Positions 1 through 13,200 of a DNA stretch of 64,000 nt are shown here, in pieces. The DNA is taken from positions 14,571,432 to 14,635,431 of the forward strand of contig JABBOT010000014.1 of NCBI GenBank assembly GCA_016165875.1, read 5' to 3'. The DNA is from Acanthopleura granulata (Eukaryota; Mollusca; Polyplacophora; Chitonida; Chitonidae). Position 1 is the first letter of the stretch, and every line of letters begins with the position of its first letter. Under the pieces are notes generated by a model, which was given only the letters and a program-made list of their open reading frames with translations, did no database searches and was not told the DNA's origin. Made by a program: the position numbers and the translations under genes.

Positions 1-3000
1 TGTTTAAATAGTAGCGACTTAAATATCCCTTCATGTACAGCAAAATTAGACAAAAATGTGCACTTATGTTAAGTGCAATTATTATACGTCACCGGTGTGA
101 TAATATTTAATAAATAACCACATGGAAATAATACAAAGACAATACAACACAGACGACGTAGAGAGTAAAACCAGAGCAGCGACAATGTGCTATAGTTGTT
201 AAACGGTCACCCGTTACTGGTGAAATTCAGCCTCGTGTCACATTACCTCAGAGTTTATTCTATATAACATCACATGTAAATGCCTAAAGAGTACCAACAA
301 CCCCCCCCCCCCGCTCCCGCCCAGCACCGTACCTGAAACAGAATTACATTAAAACAATGCAGCGATGTCATTTGCAGTTGGGACCTTACCTGCACAATCC
401 GATTTGCATGAGGTGTTTTGACTTTGAAAATATTTTCAATTGTCCAGTGACAATTCTGCTTGAGAATACGATTATATAATTACATATTAATGCTCGAGTG
501 GGAGTTTTACATCCTTTAAGAACTATTTTTATTAAGCTTGATTCAGGTACAAACTTCTTATGTTATTATTACATATTTGATAAGTTATATATAGGTATGT
601 AAAAGTAGGCCGTGAAGCGAATATATGGCTTACATAAAGGACAGAATCAAGACTAATTATGTTCTGATGTCCGTCAAAAATATGTGTATGAAAAAAGCAT
701 GCTGTTTTGAAAAAGAAAAAAAAAATCAGATTTGTTACCCAAGACATTTCAATGACACCTTGGTCAATTTTAGAGCCATTAAGCCTGTCTTTGAAGATGA
801 AATCGGGAAAACCAGAGCCTGGCCTCCTACAGGTGCGCATCTGTCTGCGCTCGTTGGCCTTCTTAATTTCCTGAATAAATGTCAACCAGTTGAATGGTTC
901 ATGTGGTTACGGTCTGTGGGGGACACATATCATGAATTACGAGGCCACAATGTCGCTTCCTCCATTGCCACATAATGGATGGATTCCGCCTTGCCAGTGC
1001 TGTGCCACAGACAAAGGAACCATTATTGATTGAAAGTCCATTGTTTGCGTCATAAGTATCGAATAAATAATGATATGGCAACAATTAAACTATATTTTCC
1101 TGATGACACGCTCGTTAACTTCACACACGCTCTGGCAGCCTTTGCTCCCAATGGGCTATTTTTGGCTCCGAACGCAGAAGAGCTCCACTTGGTCGAGCGG
1201 AAAGATGGAGTTGCCTGCATGGATGTTCAAACACTTCACGTAACCGGTTAGCAAACACGCTGCCTGACCACCTTTACGAGTTATTGCCTTACGACGGGAC
1301 CAGTAACCTTTCATTGAAATTCTGGTTACACAAACCTTGATGGAGTTTAATGCCTTTTGCACGTGCTATGGAGGGGCGTTTGGTCTCTGCGATCGCCTCC
1401 AAAGTGCGCCGTTGAATAACGGTCCCATTTCACCTACCAGATTGCCTATCTGAGAGTTTGAACTTCAACAGGTGTATACAAAGCAATAGAGACCGACGCC
1501 AAGAGGTCTCCCGCTTGACATCGCCCGAAAATTTGTAGTTTATTAAACAAAGGCAAAATATAGTGTTGACGGAAAGAAAAAAACTCAAGCGCCTTTCTTC
1601 AAAAGTGCATGTTATCGCGAATGACAGTCAACTGTTGAGAAAACAGGCAAAAGTTTGACCTGACCATTTTGTTTGGGCAATCGGGCACTTAGAGGCTGTA
1701 CTGATGAACTGATAAAGTGAGGATAGCCCACCTGTCTAGGTGCATAGGACGGGTGGGGAAAGAGCGACCAGCCGACCACTGCCAGGCGCTAGCTGCCCGC
1801 GAAAAACAGCTGCCCATCTTGGGACATTGATCTAAGTAGCGTGAAAACAATAAATCTACCATTGTTGGTGGCCGCAATTTAGAAAACAAACAGAGAATTA
1901 CCGTTATGGCGAATGACGAAACCCTTCCCAGGTGATTCGCAAGGCCCGCTCGGGCTTTCCTTTACCCGGGAAAGAGGGGGGTAGGGTGCCAACATCAGGC
2001 TGCGCAATACAAGTTTCAAGGAGAGAAATCGCCTGGGCACGATATCTTGTAACATATTATTGCGTTTGTTTGTTTCACCAGTAGTTATAACGGACTGAAC
2101 AAGCAAGGGTTGATAATTGAGTAGAGGTTTGAGGCCATTGTTGGGGGAAATTTAGGGGCCGAGAAATGAGTTAACACGCGTCGTGCCCTGGTGCTCACCT
2201 GTCGATATGAAAACCGCTATTATGACGGGTTATTTACCGGCCCCTGTGTAACCCCGCCATCATCACTAATTAATCAAACAGATTCACAAATGGGAATTTC
2301 TATTAACGGCTGAACCCTTGTTATTCTCTAATTATTTCCCGTTTTACATGAAAATACCCGTTGTCGGCCTCCAATCGCTTTCCGGAAACTCCCATCTGAT
2401 TGTCAGAACGCTCTCTGAAAAAAGCAGATGTCGGTGACGAGGCAGAAGTTTTCTTTTCAAAAAATCCCTCTAATAAACATGTTTGAAATGTCAAAAGATT
2501 CGAGAGTCATTTATTCCATATAAAGAGGAAATCGGGAAAGCGGTTTGTATTTAGTATGCAGAGCAGAGTTTGTTCTAGCCGCCCGGCCAAGCCTAATGCC
2601 AACGTCTCTCGCTTCCTGGCACACCGTGCATGCGCGTAACTAGAGTTTCCTCTTAAAATCGTTCATAATAGAGGCTCATACAAGTGTTTATGATTCAAGA
2701 TTGGGCTCAGAATTAAAAGTCCGCGGCGAAAACGTGCGCAAAATCCGGACGACGTGCATGCTGCAATGTTGCAGCTGGTCTGAAACGAAAAGTCTAGAAT
2801 TTTCGCTCGACTCCGATTGATCAAAATCAAGAGCTTTGCGCTATTATTCAAGATTTAATCGCATCCAAACCAGGTGGACGTTATGTCACGTTTGGTTGAG
2901 GCCGAAATCCGCTCTGAAAACGACGCCTGCAAGCCGTATTGTGACGGAAGTTAAGGTGGTGTGTCAAAAAGGCGAACTCGCCGGAAAGTTTTGAATTTCC

Positions 3001-6000
3001 CTCGCGCTGACTGCAGGTGAACTTTGTGCGCATGCGTGTGCTCTATTCAGCTGAACTATAGACTCGGCGGAGTAGGCAGGGTAAATGGGGCTGTGTTGAG
3101 CGTGCCTAAGGGTAGCGTCTATGGCCTCGGCACCCAGGTAGACTTAAGCGGCCGTGTTTTACGTCTCAAGTGATGGTGTGAATAGGATTCCTCGCCCATA
3201 TTCTGTGTCATTGTGTGAGACTTAGTGACGAGGCTCGGATCGCGTAGGACCAGTTGTGAATTAGAAACCCTGAGAATGGCTAGATTAATGGGGTGTATTT
3301 GTGAGACTTTTCGGTGTTATCTCCATTTAACACTGTCTCCTCCCCCATTTCAAACAATTAAGTTCAGAATTATTTGATTTTGTGTAGAAAAAACAACATC
3401 TGGACAAATGTATTTACTCCAGCCCAAGTGTTTAACTCTTTAAATAATTTATGCCAATGCCTGCATCCACCAGGATTCTACTTATGGATTAAGCATCCAA
3501 GTGACCTGGTCTCTTTTACATTGTTTTCATGTTATTGTTTGTTCAATGTGATCACAACACTGCATCTTGAGTAATTCGGCAACAGAGACATGTAATATAC
3601 GGCAGTTAATATTAGTGCATGATTTTTTTGCACATAATTCAACTTCAGCTATGAGGCAAACGGAATTGTGAATTGATACTTTTTATACATTTATTCGAAC
3701 ATTTAGAACAAAATGCTCTCTGAGATAAAGTGACAAGAGGCCGTACCATTTGCCAGCTAGCGTCGCTGCTCTGTTTTTACGTTCTGGGCTATAGTGTTTT
3801 ATGTTCAAACTTTTGGGGCTTGCAAGCATCCCACCTGTGGGTCTTTCAGTAACCACGCACATGGATTGAGTATAAGACAAAAGTATTTTGAATTCTGCTA
3901 TTTGCATGAATTTCTCATAAACATCTCGCTTAAAGTGAAAGAAAAGTGGCTTACAAAGTACGTGTGTTTAAAGTGGGCATCTTTCAAAAGATATGTAAGG
4001 AACAAAGAGAAAAAATTCTGTCAACACCTAAAATTTTATTTTTTTTTTTAGTTTTCTTTAAAAACTTTTTTTGGCTAATGGTACAGTCATTGTTCTATTT
4101 ATTGTCCACTACACAAGGCACAGACATCTAAAGCGTTAAATAGTGTCAATACTATGCATGCACATGTTATTCGAGCATTCAGTAATATGTGAAAAAGCTG
4201 TTCTCAAAATAAATATATCGGAGAGAATTTTGCTGCAGGAAAACTGACGTTGGTACGTTGTAATTTTGGTTATGTTAAAACACGTTGTCATTGTATCAAA
4301 CCACGCTGATAGTTTGCTGAATTCACGAGTGATCTGCTAACACAGACGGGGCATTGTAATGTAACCCCTCACGTTGAAAACTGTATTCATCTTAGAATGA
4401 CAGGGTTCATAGTTTTTGCTGAAAATCACTGTAGCGTGCCATCAGGCTTATATGTAAGTGGCGCCTAATTTCTGTTACACCTCTTTCTCCTTTTATAAAT
4501 TCGTGAATCGGTGGCCGTATTTTCACAGCAAAACAACGCCAAAGAAAACAAACCTTTGGAGACAGAAAGACTACTCGTTTCCAGGTACAAATACTGTTTG
4601 GGGCGCGACCATTTGCGTGGCTAATTCAGTTCGGGTCGTTATTCGCACTGCCCACGCGATGCAGCGTTCACACCTTAATTCTGCGCATGCTCTGTCATAC
4701 GCCATAAGGTGATACATAGCCTTTCAGGGCAAATATTCGGTGGTAGAGTCAAATTACACTCAGCTTAATTTACACTAAACTTTTCCATTAAACGTTTTCA
4801 TATAATGTATAACATTACGCAGCTATACCCAGTCATTGTTTACGTAGACAACTGCTATGAATTGGTTAATTGACTCATACATAAAGAATGACAAATGTGG
4901 ACAGTTTTCTTAAAAGATATATAACCGAAAAACCGAAGAAACTAAACTTTTCTTTGCCCCCTGTACAAAAGATTTGTCGAATATTTTGTTTGGTTTTGTG
5001 ATTTAAGGTGAATCGCAAATATACCCATTTACACATTTCAGCTATGTTTGACTAGACAGAAGATTACGTAACGTCTAACCGGATAACCGTACGTTATCTG
5101 TGTATCTAAGTGGAGATACTTCTGTTGATACACTGTCTGACTGTGTGTAGTTCTGTCGGGGGTCGGGCAGCTGGCTAACTGTTGGCTCAGTGGCCCAACA
5201 ATGAATGACCTACCCGCTTAACATTCGCATAAAACAGGTGACAATGCAAACTGTAGCTTCAGTAATGCCGGATATTCACCGGAAGTTCCAAGGGTGAATT
5301 CGCCTGTTCATGTTAAACGTCGGCATTGTTTACGGTACTATTCGAGTAATGTGGCCTGTACAAATAAACTGTAACAAAAGTGTACATTATCGTTTACTCA
5401 TGATGTACACTTATTGTGTATTATTATCAACTCTCGTGTACGGTTCACAGTGTGTGTTTTCTACACTGCAAAAACGTTGTGTTTGCATTAGGGCATCACA
5501 TCGTAAACTACTCATTTTGGCCGTATCGACTGGTCAACTACATGGTGCTGATATGCTATACCCTGATATACTGCTGTTAAAGATTAATTTATTTCCATGA
5601 TTAAAAAAAAGAATAAACACTCTGTTTTGATATATGCGTTTTTATTAAGATAGCTGATAATTTTTGAATTGTTTGATGGAATTGCACGCCATAAGTATAT
5701 TTCACGTTAATGATGGAAATGTCGTCAGGAGCTACATCAATCCCACAAACACACAAATAAGCTAGACAAACAAACAGTGAAATTTTACGTTGTCCTCAGC
5801 ATCATTTCACTCAAACAATACTCGGTTTCATATGAATACTGAGATAGCCAATAGAGACCGACAGTTGGAAGCCATCGCGCGGCGCGAAGTACCCACAGAA
5901 ACTTCAGGTCAGTAATCGAGAAAGCATGCTGATGTCTGCCAGATTAAAAGTTTCTTTAAAATGGTTTCTTTTTTCAATTAGCCTCATTTGGGGACCTTGA

Positions 6001-7145
6001 CGAGGTATCGCATATGACTACCATTGTTGTATGATAAACAGAAAGGCCCACCTATGACCTCCACAGTCACATGGCTTTGTGTTGCTAATTGAATTCAGTA
6101 TGGTCGTTTGAATGCGGAAACCAGATTCCTCTCAGCGGTCATTTTTGACCAGCGCTCGGCTCTGACCAGTCACGTGATAGCTGCATCCCACGAGCTATCA
6201 CCTGGCATCTCCAAAAGAAAAGAATAGCCAAATGCCAAGTCGTGGCACGTCACGGACAAAAAAAGGGTCTTAGAGTCAATTTTTATGTATCTGTAATTAA
6301 GTTTGAGTCAGTGAAAGTCAAGTGCTCGGGCTTTCCCACTTCTTGTTTAAACACACAATGGCTACAACGCAGTTTAAATCTGTTGGTTTTCAGTCAGCAT
6401 TATCTTGACCACACCGTTGTCAAACAGCCAGTGGTCAGCCATGCACAGTCTAAAAAGTAGAATTATATCCCTCTTAAAAACTCTACTGACTGTTAATAAT
6501 ACAGCTGTTAACACATGTGTCTGTTTAACTTTGGCTTTAGAGCCTTTTGGGAAGAGACGGTCTATTTTAAGTAGCCAAGGTCCATTTCTGCAAGAGAATT
6601 TGGTGTTTATATTGTCATTATTTCATTTTTCACTGACTTCTTATTTGAACGGTATATTCAAACTGTTCCTCGTCAGACCCTAATTCCAAAAATGTCAATT
6701 CGAAACATTTTGTGCGAAAACGTGACAGACAATTTCCTGGCAGGCTACGTTGTGGAGAGACATTCGATTTATTAGCCTACTATAGTTCAAGGTAAATGGA
6801 AACATATTACCAAAACCAAATATGACCCATCACTGAAGTCAGCATGAGTGATAACACACATCCGTATACTGACGTTGAACCGTATAATGCACGATTTATT
6901 TAGAGCAATTTCCAAAATAAAGTTCAACACAAAAAGTGTATATTGAAAGAAATTAAGGAGTCGTGTAGGAAGAAGAATTCAGCAGTTCTCATTTATGCCA
7001 GAAAGACGTAAGGAGTTCTCCACGCGCATATATTTATTCAGTATTACGTATTATGCCAAATTAGAGGTAGTTGTTGTCGAGCTAAAATATGTATCCCAGA
7101 TGTGGCTGAATTGCAACTGTCCATATATCTAACATTATTTTTAAC
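1..7145. other. No recognised gene; AT-rich intergenic or intronic DNA
   Basis: I find no exon I can support on either strand. Short open frames (for example 625-975, 1030-1251 and 5310-5600) lack family-like motifs. A C12 run lies at 301-312 and the NRF1-like region near 3.0 kb. Confidence 0.6.
3027..3037. promoter_or_regulatory. NRF1-like site in a CpG-richer stretch
   Basis: TGCGCATGCGT matches the NRF1 consensus with one terminal change. A related CATGCGCG sits near 2630. The 2580-3200 stretch has more CpG than its surroundings, so it may be a promoter of a gene whose coding exons lie outside the window. Direction is unknown. Confidence 0.3.
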
Positions 7146-7254
7146 ACGCTCTGCCCGGTTTCCTCCCACCATAATGCTGGCCACCGTCGTATAAGCGAAA
7201 TATTCTAGGGTACGACGTGAAACACCAACTAAAATCAAATAAATAAATAAATAC
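7146..7254 (+). mobile_element. SINE family 1, 5'-truncated
   Basis: It contains GGTTTCCTCCCACCATAATG, CGTCGTATAAGCGAAATATT and a tail of AAATAAATAAATA. This matches the 3' half of the family seen complete at 29645. Confidence 0.8.
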
Positions 7255-10200
7255 TTTCAACACGATGCACATATATCCCCTTTCCCCGTGGACTTAAAAA
7301 CATACGGGTTCTGGACACTCCTGGTGTAATTTTAACCATTGTAAAAATTCTTGTCCTCTTGGCATTTAAAATGGCGTTTTATATTTACCATTGCTGTGTG
7401 CATAGGAGAGGCACTTTCGATGAAATGTAGACACGAAGCCTTCGTCTCATAATTATTTTGCAACATTAATTAATTCTTTTCTAAAAAGTCACGCCAATTA
7501 CATAGGTGATCCAAATAGTGGTGACCGCAGGTGCAGAGATGAAGGTCGGCACGTAACCTTGTGTCATCGCTGAACTTATGTTCTTTCTTTTATGATTACT
7601 GACCTCCTGATTTTCTCACTGTAACCTTGGCTATTTTATATTAATTACCCAATTCGATCTGAGGTAGATTTATCTTGTGAAAATGTACATATGCTTTTCT
7701 TTGGGGGATCAGCACAGGGCAATTTTACTCCTTGCACATACAGAGTCCAGAACCCGTTCATATAATTTGAAAGTCAAGACACAGTTAATTGTTCATAAAA
7801 CCCATGAGACAAGTTGCATAAACTGAGGATTACATATCGGTCATATATTCCCTTGAGGTCAAATCATGGTTTCGGTTGACCAACTACACCTTCCTCTTGC
7901 TATGTCAGTCCACAGAAACCAATAGAATCATAAAGGAAATAGACCTGTGGCCGAATCCACAAAAAGACATTTCTGACTTTAAAAAAATTTAAAACTTCGT
8001 TAGAGTGCTCAGTTTTTGACATTGACAGTTAAAATGTTGATGCATTTTGGTTGATGATAATGCTAATAATGTGGTCAAAAGTTAAATTTCTAGAGCCTCA
8101 AAATAAGCTATAAAATCACATTTGAAGTTTTGACTTAAGTTAGAAATGGCTTTGTGTAAGCATGTAAAATATGAACATAGTGGTTACAGCCAGCGTGTAA
8201 AGAGTTAGTTTATGCATTATCAGAAGAGTTATTCCCAATTGTTCGTTGATTATAAGTCATAAGGATTCTTTGTAAACTAACTCCAGGGTGCTCCGAACCT
8301 GGTTGATGTTTTCACGGCACAAGAGACCTCAGAACACTGTACGGGGACTGTACAAATTGTTACGAACCGCCACGCGCCTGTCCGAGAGCTCGCGTGACCT
8401 CGTCGCGCTGGCCTCAACCGTTCCGCCTGAATGATTTCCCATAGTATCATGATTTTCGCTTCACCCGAACTTTTATTACGATTTTGAGTGCACTTATTTG
8501 GTCGTAATTTCACCATATGCTGTCACATTAAAGGTTACTGAGGCGTTAATATGTCATCTTTTCTTCCGCACATCGGATGACGGCGTGACCTAGCCATAAT
8601 ACTGTATACACGGATAGGCTTAGTGGGCGACGCGCCTGGGGTCGGGTGCCCTTAACTCTACCCCAGGGGTCACCATGCTGTCTGGAAGACGCTGAAACTT
8701 GATGATCCTGTTACATGAGATGCATAAAAGAATATCCAGAAAAAATCACACACCACCCTCGTTTTTGCCGTGTAGCAGACTACACTCCGATTTACAGTCT
8801 GATTTTGATTTGATGGGTGTTTTAGGCCGTATTCAAAAGAATATTTCGCTTACACGACGGCGGCAAGCATTATGCTGGGAGGAAACCAAGGACCAACCGC
8901 AGGTTACTGGCAGATCTTCTCAAGTATGACCGGAGAGGACTTAAAGTGTGAATTTAGCTTGATATTTATATCGAGAGATAAGTTACATCTAATATTCCAC
9001 ACGTACATTCGTAGTGAAATCTTTTGGGACAATGTGAAGTGTTCAAATCCTTGTGGTTTCATTAAGAAATCTTTGAGAAAGGCTCTTATGTTAGATAAAT
9101 GTAGTGATCAGATAAGCATGATGTATGCGATGTAAGATAACCGCTTAATGATGTTCATCCCATACAAGCAGTCGAAATTGATAATCATTAGCTGCCATGT
9201 GCTGAAAAAGTGTATTACACCCTACTACAGAGGAGTGGTATCAGTTCTGAATACGTCGTAATTGAGAATCTCCCCATATTTGGGATTGAGGAATTTCTCA
9301 CTTCGCGTCGTCAGCAAGTCGGTGTATCTATACGGTAACAGACACGATACACATTCTGGAGTAAACTTACACAGCTGTGTTTAAAACATGCTGTGGGGGA
9401 AGTGGATACGTACTTAACACATGTTGGTGATTATTAGAAAAACCTTTGTAGACTAAACAAGTTCAGCAATAGAACATGTTGAGGATCTAAACGCCTGAGA
9501 ATATATAAAATATACTTCTAGTGTAAGCGCATGCTCTTGGACACACCTTTAAAATATTTACGCCTTGGCCTCAAAATTAGGTTGATTCTTTGGTTTTGAT
9601 ATATTCATTAAGGGCGTAATTTGCCCCTAACAAGATGAGCTTGTTCCCTATATTGTTGGGCAGAAAACTCGATATTTGCACGAAATCTTCGATTTGATGC
9701 GGGCTGATTTCTTCAGAGAGATACATGTAAGTAGAGCATGGAGAGGTATGATATATACTTCGATGCGTTGCAGCCATTTATCAACCCCAGCTTTGTTACA
9801 CAGAATATGTCAAATGTTCTCTCAGCCTGATTGTTTGAGGAAATGTGGACTCGCCAAAGGAAATGTTTTATAAATTTCCTTCTGTGTATATTCCAAGGGA
9901 ATTCTATCCTAAGCCAGTCTTTGATTCAGTCTGTGTGTTGTCATATTGGACTGTACTTAACTGGATGTCTGTCAAATGAAAAAGAAAAATGTGACAATAT
10001 AATTGAAGGTTTATATATGATAGCGATCTGTCCACACCTTTAATCACTCTTTTTAGGGGTCAGTAATGGAGTTTTTGTTACAAGGCTAATAACCACATTG
10101 CTTTGTGCGTTGACGCAGGGCGATTCTACATGTATGCTTGGATGCTTACATGTATTTACACTGAAGTGGCGCAGACTGGGTGCTGGCGGACTGGCCAGTG

Positions 10201-13200
10201 ATTCCAGTTCCGTGTACATAGGAGAAAATAAGAATAAAAACAACAACAACATGTAGAATAAAAACTAGAGCGGCGTCGACAGTATGATGGTTCGGTCTAC
10301 ACGTAACCGATGAAACCAAATCCCTTGTCAGTTTACATCAGTTTAGGTTTTAACCTAACGGTTCATGGAAATTCTCAAAAGAGCAACTTATACCCCCCAG
10401 TAAAACACCATGCACGGCTTAGGTAAAATTACGTAAAAAAAAACCTGCAGTGTTGTAAATTGCATCTGAGCTCCAAGAGTTAAGCTCGTCGAAGATTTTT
10501 CTAATTTGGGAGCATTGTCGATGTGACGTTAAGCCGTAATCAGTCATTATGCCATTCTACTTAAGACGGGAATAAAATGGTGATTTCTATGAAAGATTGC
10601 TATTCAACACACCAAACGCCTGATGAATGGACACTGGTACACTTAAAACATCGAAATATCCTTGTGGATAAAACTAACACTGGTAGACAAAGTATATGAT
10701 TGTGAGGCAATAAAAGCCCTAACCCAAATTTTTGAGCATGGCATTGGACAAGGGTCAAACACCTTCTTTACACAACTTTTGGCAAAACTCATTATACCTA
10801 CCGGCCAAATGCGCTTTATACGTTATAGAGACAAACATCCGAGGATATCAATTCTCGGGCATTGCATAGTGACACAAGAATTCTCTCCCAGTAGCATCAT
10901 TCTGAGCATCGTAAAGTAGAATGTATAAAAAATTATCTTCATGATTCAGAAACGAAATTGGTAAATATTTTAGACTAACAAATGGCTGAGCGATTACCCC
11001 AGTTTGTTGTTTCGATTTTTGCTTTGAAAAGACTTCCTCACGACTATAGCTGAGGGGGATGCGAATGTTTGTCATGCATGTCTATTCCCGACCAATGAGG
11101 AAACTGCGATAACAAATGTAGTATTTAATATTAATGTAATATATAAAGTAAGCCAATATTTTTTTTTTTACGTTTCATATATAAATAATAAAGAAAATTA
11201 ATCACGGAAGAAAAAAAAAGAAAAAGCAACATCAGTTTATGGTCTCGGTCTATTTTAAGGCGCCGATAAGCTAATAAAGTTGCACCTTTCGAGGAAATAG
11301 CCGGAAACCCGATGACCATTAGTCATGTCGCGCATGAGCCTTAGTGGCCACGCGCTGCTCGCTAATGACCCTTTGTATATGTTTACCTGTCAGGTGCAAA
11401 TAAGTATACCTTAACGAGCGCCAATCGGTCTGATAAATAAATCACACTGAAGTGAGGTATAATGTACGCTTTAGGGAATGGGAAATTGAAGGACTGGGCA
11501 CGCTGCAGGGGTGTGTGTGGGGTGTTGCGCACCGCCGGGCTGACATACACGGCCGTTCACAAGGAGATAGATAGAAATAATTGCCCCCACACGGCCGAGC
11601 AAATTCGCCCTTTACGTTGCATTATATACATGGGTAATTTCTCTTTTCTTACCGATAATTTGCAGAGCGCGAACAAGTGGTGATCGAGGGCAGATATAGA
11701 TGACACGTCAAAGCCGGCCTATTGTTAACCTGAGTATTGTTGTCCCCTGTGGATCTCTGTGGCCGGGCCAGTGGGGTGGCGTCGACGGATGTGGGGACAG
11801 GGGAGAACGTGAAGGTATCTGGCCGAGGACAGAGCGCGGGGGCAGGAACCCTCTTGTTAGGCACATGTTAGTGGCGGTCATTGAACAAGCCGCCTGCTCC
11901 TTCAGGATATCTTCAAGCGTTCGGCCAATAGAGCCCCGTACACCCCTCGGGCAGGGCACAATGTCTAGGGTAAGCTTATACCTGGGCACACGTGCCCACA
12001 CACAGGCCTCATTTATCAGAACTCACTCAGACCAATTTATGTCCACTTTCTGACAACGCTCTGCCTTATTGGATCGAACACCATTCTTCAGGAACTGGCG
12101 TTCAAGCACTTGCGAAAACGACAACAATTTGTCATAAACTGATGTATTGTTATGGTTCCAAAAAATAAAAATAATAATTTGGCACACATTGAAGTGTTTG
12201 TTCAACTTCAGAAAACTGGAGTGGAAAACATTTTATAATTACAGGAGACGTACTAAAATCGATGATAAATGTTTGCATAAAAATGTAATGCGGTTTCCTT
12301 TGTATTCATACTAGTGTGGGTTGACATATGCATTTCTGCGGGGTAGTATGGTAACATACAAATTGTTTACCTGCGCTCTCCACTGGCTGCGCGAAAATTT
12401 ATACATTGTCAGAACAGTTGAATACACATGTTATCTTGAAAGGTTCGGATGCCAGTCATATGCAAGTGAGGAAAAGTTGAATACAGCTCTCTTTTTGTTT
12501 CAATACATTGGACAGATTCGGATGCAAACGGTATACAACTTCGGAAAAGTCCAGCTTTGTAAAGTTGAAGGCAAATTTCATCTTGTTTTCTTACACACAT
12601 TGTATTTATGTTCTAGAATCGAACATCATGATTGGAAATCATTGCTGGATATATCAAATGTATTTAAGGTGGCGCAGTTGTTAATTGGCGAAATATGAGT
12701 GATTTCCTGTCCTGTAACATGATTGTGACATATAGACATGTGGTGACGTAGACAAACTGTTATGATTTATCTTACAGTGTTTATTGCAGTTGTGGAGAAT
12801 AGATCAAACGTGATACAGTGCAATATAAATATGTTTTATAGATAACGAAGCCTAGAAATACGAAAGTCTATACAATGTCATCAGACCGATATAACCGATA
12901 AGTGTACATATAATCATATAGGACAGGAAACCACTCTTTGTTCTTATAATTGTGACTGAAAATGATGCGGAATATACTCCCTCGATTAAGTTGAGGAAAA
13001 ACATATAGATGAAAGACACAGATATTCTATTTTAGGCTGGCTTGTTATATAAGTTCAGATCCCACGTATCAATTTGTCGACTTGCAGAATAGTTTTTAAA
13101 TTGTCACCTTTAAATAGTTACCCCACCTTTCAATTTTGCTCTCGCGGTAACCGACTTTTCTCAGTTTTGATCAACATGTATAGCTGTATGCATTGTCAAA

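Noticed and set aside
11700..12053. Overlapping 117- and 97-residue frames on both strands
   Set aside because: Long frames on both strands of a GC-rich block are expected from base composition. No motif or splice partner was found.
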